DNA from: Actinernus sp. WN-2022
Lineage: Eukaryota; Cnidaria; Anthozoa; Actiniaria; Actinernidae
Direction of reading: 5' to 3'
Assembly (NCBI GenBank): GCA_030867875.1
Contig: JAOWCC010000577.1
Coordinates: 81,015,740 to 81,079,739, forward strand
Length of the DNA: 64,000 nucleotides
The position numbers were made by a program, and so were the translations under genes. This document shows positions 61,601 through 64,000 of this stretch, piece after piece. The notes below the pieces were generated by a model. The model saw nothing but the letters and a program-made list of their open reading frames with translations, searched no databases and was not told the DNA's origin. How positions within the stretch are numbered: the stretch's first letter is position 1; every line of letters begins with the position of its first letter.

Positions 61601-63523
61601 TGTCAATCGAATTAACCTTCAAGTTTCTTTTTAACAAAACTACAAAAATAACAGCTCGAGATCGAAGAGAAATACCATGTGAATGTCCTGATATGCTTTT
61701 CAAACTTCTTCGATAGAGGATGGCAAAGATTAAATTTGATTTCGGTTACACTGAACTGATTTCAAGTTACTCGAAATTTCTCTTAAAGAATGCCAATCAG
61801 GATTAATGCTTTGCGAGCCCGTGTTTACATTTGAACAATAGAAAACCGTTACAATCGCCATTTTCGTACAGTACGAAAATGGCGATCGCAACGGTTTTCT
61901 ATCGTTCAAGCTCGCAAAGCATTATTCCAGATTGGCATTCTTTAAGGGAAGAGGTCAAAACAATGGATTTCGAATGGGACCCAATTTTGTCAGGGGAGGT
62001 GGTGGGTGGCGGGTAATACCCCCTACCCCTTTTTTCAAGGGTGATTTTCTCGCTTTGTAAAATAGGGATACCTGATTTTAATGCAGACACACGTTCTTCT
62101 CTGCCTGTAGAAACTAGAAATATAGTTACTTCTTCAATAAGTATTTTATTCAAGAAGATATTTGTGGTCGAAAATCTAGATTTTGCCAAAATAGGTGGTG
62201 GGTTCCGGGTACAACCCCCCTTCCATCAAAATTGGGTCCCGCCAGAGTACCATTGTTTTGACCTCTTCCCTAAAAGCAGAATTTTTATCCACTAAAATTT
62301 TTGCCATCATCAAAATGGTCTCAAGTTTTCTCCAGTTTATCTGGAAAGCATACTCTGCTAATCTGAGTAGTTACTTTTGTCTTTTGTCTTAAGAAAGTTT
62401 AACATTTTGAGGTTAACATGCCCCTATACACTTTAAATTGATAAAAAAAAATCATTTACATGTATTTTATGGCATTTTTTTGTTCACTTTTTAATGCCTT
62501 CCACTGCTTTGTTCATAAAATTCGTTTAAAACAAAATATCAAATGTCTACGTTATTGTGCAAAGTTTGATATGGATACGGTATAGTCGCATATGCGATTA
62601 ATTCAAAGTATGTGAAATTCAGTGATGTGAATGCAAATTCTCCCAACTCATGTGACCATAACAACACCTAACAAATTCGTACAGACAATTTATCAGTGAT
62701 CATTTTGGTCTATAGGTTGTACAGCCTTACTTTATTCAGTATATAACAATTTTTAAATGAATATGTTGTACCCTGAAGGTATATACTGTAACCTTTCCAT
62801 CGATTACTCTAAAATCTAAGGTTTTTTTCTCCTACAAGTGGAAGTGCAAACAGTACCGTGTTCTTGTACTCGTTAGGTACGACACAGACGGTAATGGATA
62901 CGTTGACCACCGCGAGTTCGTAGTAAAACTCAGTGGCGAGTTCGTTCCTGGGGATACTAATGGTCCCAGCACACAGATAACCCACGGCAGTAACCAGCAA
63001 ATGCAGCAATTCCACGAACGACAAAAGGCGAGGAGCAAATTAATCTACATAGTTTTACCTCTGTTAAATAAGGTTTCGTATTTTGTACGTTCTTGCAGTT
63101 CATATTGCATACGTACTTTGCACAGTTACAAATAAAGAATGGTACATGGGAACGCTGGTTTGGACAGTGAAAGTATATTATGTATTCCCTTCTTTCTGCT
63201 GGTGGACCTATCCTATTCCGCAGTACGCACTGAAATATATTTTACTGCGTACTGCATACCCGTGGTAGAAAGAGGAAGGAACATAATCTTGTGAGGAGAC
63301 AAGAAATAGTAACAAATATATCTTATTGATTCCAGGTGATTCTGCTCCTCCATCCCTAACAATACCACTTCTCCAATAGAACCCCTTAAACCCACTTATT
63401 TCCCTATGTTGATGATCAATGTTCTGTCCGTTTACCTTTTCAGGCCATACATGAAAATGCTACAGTGAATCAGGCGCAAGCTGTCTCCTTCCTGTCTGCA
63501 CTGGAGGTTGAGCAGCAGCTCAG
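50776..63523 (+). CDS. EFCAB6: EF-hand protein, EFCAB6-like, eleven internal exons (both ends outside the window)
   Basis: Eleven exons with GT-AG introns and matching phases join into one frame of about 520 residues. Canonical EF-hand loops lie at residues 49-60 (DSDRDGSISRDE), 85-96 (DVNSDGVIDFQE), 178-189 (DGDGDGKLSRKE), 395-406 (DRDGNGIVTKKE) and 431-442 (DTDGNGYVDHRE). A further loop at 287-298 has Lys at position 12, and two degenerate hands follow loops 3 and 5. HPWL occurs near residue 4 and again after the sixth hand, marking a repeating module. No signal peptide or membrane segment is seen in this part. In vertebrates EFCAB6 (DJ-1-binding protein) is a long multi-EF-hand protein reported in ciliary doublet microtubules; assignment here rests on multi-EF organisation and motif style, and other multi-EF-hand ciliary proteins are possible. 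The last exon is the least certain. Confidence 0.68.
51703..51863 (+). CDS. EFCAB6: EFCAB6-like exon 2 (EF-hand 1)
   Basis: Acceptor ttctatag and donor gtaagg. Phase 0 in, phase 2 out. It encodes an amphipathic helix (WKSIRLAYI) and the full loop DSDRDGSISRDEL with all calcium-binding side chains. Confidence 0.85.
51945..52082. repeat. Intronic minisatellite, about 27-bp unit
   Basis: Repeats of ggtacggacctaaggtac followed by gaaaaa, five to six degenerate copies. It lies 80 bp after the donor of exon 2. Confidence 0.8.
52445..52632. mobile_element. Probable MITE, ends gtttcgcg / cgcgaaac
   Basis: The left end gtttcgcgccaaaatta is matched by the right end tatttttgacgcgaaac in reverse complement. 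The element is 188 bp. Inverted similarity fades inside, and no target-site duplication was established. Confidence 0.5.
52816..52920. repeat. Polypyrimidine tract (C/T-rich, about 105 bp)
   Basis: Almost pure C and T on the plus strand, with three A. Part of the intron between exons 2 and 3 but 650 bp from the acceptor, so not a normal splice tract. Mirror-like stretches could adopt triplex structure. Confidence 0.85.
52925..53135. repeat. CCAAT-rich segment related to the 57.6-58.1 kb MITE family
   Basis: Contains ccaatcacg, ttgaaccaatcatgaa, ttgaaccaatgatgagg and aaaagtaaacgcaat, also present at 57.9-58.0 kb, and ends in ttttcgacac. The terminal repeats are too diverged to set the borders. 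Confidence 0.4.
53140..53451. mobile_element. MITE with 20-bp perfect terminal inverted repeats
   Basis: The left end cctatatcattatgacgtca (53140-53159) is the exact reverse complement of 53432-53451. Total 312 bp. Subterminal gggggaca and tgtccccct are also inverted. The interior has a 60-codon frame of no significance. Confidence 0.75.
53571..53637 (+). CDS. EFCAB6: EFCAB6-like exon 3 (EF-hand 2)
   Basis: Acceptor gtttttctag and donor gtaagt. Phase 2 in, phase 0 out. It completes the pair with exon 2: LWDRCDVNSDGVIDFQEFL, a canonical loop. Confidence 0.85.
53757..53936 (+). pseudogene. LINE endonuclease fragment in an intron
   Basis: The plus strand reads RIGPLGISDNSLVYATLK and then a basic stretch ending RDFKNF, comparable to GMSDHSLVYGIRKF and RNFKNF of the LINE at 0.3-2.9 kb. 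The catalytic His of the SDH motif is replaced by Asn, and similarity ends after about 60 residues. A dead fragment. Confidence 0.7.
54270..54429. mobile_element. MITE with 61-bp inverted arms and TA target-site duplication
   Basis: The arms 54270-54330 and 54368-54429 are reverse complements with two mismatches and one indel (outer end ccatagactatatcgcaa). The loop is about 37 nt. TA stands on both sides (54268-54269 and 54430-54431), as expected for Tc1/mariner-type insertion. The whole element could form a long hairpin in RNA of the intron. Confidence 0.85.
54491..54900 (+). repeat. Dispersed repeat, copy A, interrupted by a MITE
   Basis: Aligns with 56860-57076 through ataattgttcggcgc, gagacttctgatt, gcatttggg-type words, aatcaaactga, gattgaaccaaagcatca and gaggcttctgcgtttaat. 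It is longer because a 177-bp element (54586-54762) sits inside it. Confidence 0.75.
54586..54762. mobile_element. hAT-like MITE, ends cagggttttcaata
   Basis: Terminal inverted repeats cagggttttcaata and its near-complement tattgaaaaccctg (one base offset) bound 177 bp. The flanks gtcatgcg and atcatgcg form an 8-bp target-site duplication with one difference. The CAGGG terminus and 8-bp duplication suit the hAT superfamily. The related segment at 56860-57076 lacks it. Confidence 0.8.
54937..55113 (+). CDS. EFCAB6: EFCAB6-like exon 4 (linker)
   Basis: Acceptor tgtatttcag and donor gttagt. There are 59 codons, phase 0 to 0. Charged, helical-looking linker without an EF-hand; ends SADECMEILK. 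Confidence 0.75.
55491..55586 (+). CDS. EFCAB6: EFCAB6-like exon 5 (EF-hand 3)
   Basis: Acceptor ctattttcag and donor gtaaac. There are 32 codons, phase 0 to 0, with loop DGDGDGKLSRKEF, canonical at positions 1, 3, 5, 6 and 12. Confidence 0.85.
55895..56228. mobile_element. Long inverted-repeat MITE
   Basis: The left arm begins ttttgcaacaactggtcac. The right arm ends gtgaccagttgttgcaaaa. Inverted similarity continues inward through ggatgccagaaatggaaag for some 100-120 bp per arm at roughly 80 percent. A loop of about 100 bp lies in the middle. Confidence 0.78.
56352..56518 (+). CDS. EFCAB6: EFCAB6-like exon 6 (degenerate EF-hand 4)
   Basis: Acceptor gttggtag and donor gtaggc. Phase 0 in, phase 2 out. 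YMTDDQYRILSARLG leads into a loop remnant, FHKGKLTYRDF, that has lost the acidic residues, the usual pattern of a paired non-binding hand. Confidence 0.8.
56860..57076 (+). repeat. Dispersed repeat, copy B (no MITE)
   Basis: Partner of copy A. At the position of the hAT-like insertion it reads through from gcttgggtttc to ccctaaaatgttaatcaaac. Both copies lie in introns shortly before an exon (54937 and 57271). Confidence 0.75.
57271..57358 (+). CDS. EFCAB6: EFCAB6-like exon 7 (linker)
   Basis: Acceptor ttattttaag and donor gtatgt. Phase 2 in, phase 0 out, 29 whole codons, ending KLRNKLRDGFA, which leads directly into the EF-hand helix of the next exon. Confidence 0.75.
57581..58134. mobile_element. 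Outer TA-flanked MITE (gagcggtttt family)
   Basis: Left end gagcggttttcgattgagtg and right end cactcgatcgaaatctgctc are near-perfect inverted repeats, with TA at 57579-57580 and 58135-58136. The body carries many ccaatca/tgattgg words and an internal tandem duplication of about 75 bp. The first copy of that duplication is split by the inner element. Confidence 0.82.
57621..57865. mobile_element. Inner MITE of the same family, TA insertion
   Basis: Ends gagcggttttcaattgagtg and cactcaattgaaatccgctc, flanked by TA at 57619-57620 and 57866-57867. The intact second copy of the host tandem repeat at 57931-57950 shows the unfilled site catcaaatataaac with a single TA. Confidence 0.88.
58573..58603. 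repeat. Run of 31 C
   Basis: An uninterrupted C homopolymer followed by ggcccggcccccc, 75 bp upstream of exon 8. Its length is likely to vary between alleles and sequencing reads. Confidence 0.9.
58679..58917 (+). CDS. EFCAB6: EFCAB6-like exon 8 (EF-hands 5 and 6, HPWL)
   Basis: Acceptor cacgttttag and donor gtaagg. Phase 0 in, phase 2 out. EF-hand 5 is DFDKNGLVTRSKF with Lys in place of the usual Glu at loop position 12, so calcium binding may be weak. EF-hand 6 is degenerate (LKKGDKLNYREF). The exon ends with EEGHPWLYSN. The 31-base C run ends 75 bp before this exon. Confidence 0.85.
59117..59663. mobile_element. Possible DNA transposon remnant with 24-bp inverted ends
   Basis: The left end tttattatacatatcacgag is inverted at 59639-59660 as ctcgtgagatgtataataaa. 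Only one mismatch lies within 20 bp. The 500-bp interior has no recognised coding sequence. Confidence 0.5.
59812..59856. repeat. Short minisatellite, 16-17-bp unit
   Basis: Three copies of ggctatcac(a/g)ccactc in a row. Confidence 0.75.
60751..61055 (+). mobile_element. tRNA-derived SINE, second copy, 5' part lost
   Basis: Plus-strand relative of 7320-7600. The B box survives in altered form (gttagaatccc), while the A box is not recognisable. The body carries gcagggac, ggacgtgaaag, gtactact and ctaaccacac, and the 3' end continues through ggcgctatagaaat to an A/T-rich tail. It ends about 75 bp before exon 9. Confidence 0.68.
61131..61346 (+). CDS. EFCAB6: EFCAB6-like exon 9 (EF-hand 7)
   Basis: Acceptor tcttttgtag and donor gtgagt. 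Phase 2 in, phase 2 out. A linker precedes the canonical loop DRDGNGIVTKKEM and the following helix EEFKILWAK. Confidence 0.85.
61787..61941. mobile_element. Palindromic MITE flanked by TTAA
   Basis: Almost the whole element is one hairpin. The arms 61787-61869 and 61871-61941 meet at a single unpaired base, with a perfect centre ttttcgtac-a-gtacgaaaa; the left arm has a 12-base excess. TTAA lies directly outside both ends (61783-61786 and 61942-61945), the duplication made by piggyBac-type transposases. Confidence 0.78.
61946..62270. mobile_element. MITE with gggaagaggtc ends next to the TTAA element
   Basis: Ends gggaagaggtcaaaacaatg and its exact reverse complement; inverted similarity extends about 45 bp to gggacccaattttg. 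The left flank is TTAA (shared with the neighbouring element) and the right flank is TAAA. Two small frames inside are shadows of the repeats. Confidence 0.78.
62877..63072 (+). CDS. EFCAB6: EFCAB6-like exon 10 (EF-hand 8), 3' end uncertain
   Basis: Acceptor ctcgttag, phase 2 in. Canonical loop DTDGNGYVDHREF, then a polar tail rich in Gly, Ser and Gln. The chosen donor (aataag then gtttcg) keeps phase 0, the only phase open in the next candidate exon. The donor is weak, and an alternative GC donor at aaaaggcgagg near 63030 cannot be excluded. Confidence 0.7.
63177..63287. repeat. Imperfect palindrome between exons 10 and 11
   Basis: Arms attatgtattcccttctttc and gaaagaggaaggaacataat, with a tight core gcagtacgca and tgcgtactgc around an A/T centre. 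Probably a small foldback element. Confidence 0.65.
63444..63523 (+). CDS. EFCAB6: EFCAB6-like exon 11, tentative
   Basis: Acceptor taccttttcag and donor caggtactg. Only phase 0 is open, giving AIHENATVNQ and EVEQQLR. It has no EF-hand. Support is the splice signals and phase agreement only. Confidence 0.4.
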
Positions 63524-64000
63524 GTACTGTACCAGGCTCCTTACCGCCATACTGCAGCAAAACGTTATGTTTCGCTGGCGGAAAGAACGAATGCTCTGGA
63601 GTTCAACTATAATTTTCCGAGGACTTAAAGTTTTCAGTAAATAATTTTCTAACTTAGTAAATGAATTACAAATTAAGAAAACTTCAACCTTGTAAAATCT
63701 CAGGCTTATAGCTTTCAAGTGGTTTTGTTGCTTTTGACGAAACATTCACATCCGTACCCGGCTTACATTAGAAACAAGGGTAGGGGGTGATTGCTTTTGT
63801 TTTCTTTCAGTTTGAGCAGGAAACTGGCAGGAGTGTACTGCGCGTGACGTGTTGCCGTGGTGTAGTTCCTCACTCTGTTGTTAGTACTTTTATTTCCTAG
63901 AACTATAGGAAAATAGTCCAATCGTTTTAAATTTTCTCAACTTATTTATTTGTTTAGATTGGGTTTATCAAACGAAAGAAATAGAATATGTTGTGAAGCT
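63524..64000. other. Presumed intron, no recognised feature
   Basis: Follows the donor of the tentative last exon. No further exon or repeat was identified before the window edge. Confidence 0.4.

Larger units (their letters stand above)
61585..62430 (-). repeat. Dispersed repeat, copy 2, split by two MITEs
   Basis: Reverse-complement partner of 50288-50655. The matching parts are 61585-61782 and 62275-62430; between them lie the two elements at 61787-61941 and 61946-62270. Confidence 0.7.

Noticed and set aside
62809..63038. Two minus-strand frames near 62.9 kb
   Set aside because: Shadows of EF-hand exon 10.

Overview
The window is eukaryotic and almost certainly from a metazoan. It holds a spliced EF-hand gene with GT-AG introns, a CR1/L2-like LINE, tRNA-derived SINEs, many short inverted-repeat transposons (MITEs) and a very large satellite. 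An anthozoan cnidarian (coral or anemone) is my best guess from the flavour of the repeats and the gene, but nothing in the window proves it.

Layout. 0-3.3 kb: a 5'-truncated LINE on the minus strand, between two arms of an inverted repeat, followed by a short hairpin repeat. 3.3-7.98 kb: gene-poor DNA with nested MITEs (4.54-5.31 kb), a CGATCG-rich inverted-repeat element (5.39-5.99 kb), one weak minus-strand exon candidate, another MITE, a SINE and a GATA microsatellite. 7,984-49,667: one uninterrupted tandem array of at least 41.7 kb, ended by a 100-N gap. It is built from a 184-bp monomer, a 329-bp unit B (a diverged monomer plus an extension) and an optional 63-bp insert that forms a perfect 30-bp-arm hairpin. 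I count 55 B units and 31 hairpins. All spacings between B units fall on the lattice 513 + 63h + 184n, with several superimposed higher-order repeats (1457, 3674, 3858 bp and a 22-kb-offset duplication). 49.8-64.0 kb: eleven exons of a plus-strand EF-hand gene, best identified as EFCAB6-like, whose introns carry most of the remaining mobile elements.

The gene is open at both ends. Its first visible exon (50,776) starts in phase 0 at a splice acceptor, so earlier exons must lie upstream. No such exon was found between the array and 50,776, so the satellite may sit inside a giant intron, unless the join across the N gap is wrong. The exons predict about 520 residues with eight EF-hand positions (five canonical loops, one with an altered position 12, two degenerate) and a repeated HPWL motif closing the linker before an EF pair.

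The most unusual content is the satellite: phrase-like higher-order organisation, an invariant cruciform-capable insert present in about half of the B units, and a B unit that descends from the monomer. Second is the set of nested or paired MITE insertions in which a related copy preserves the empty site, so that target-site choice (TA, TTAA, 8-bp, 11-bp) can be read directly.
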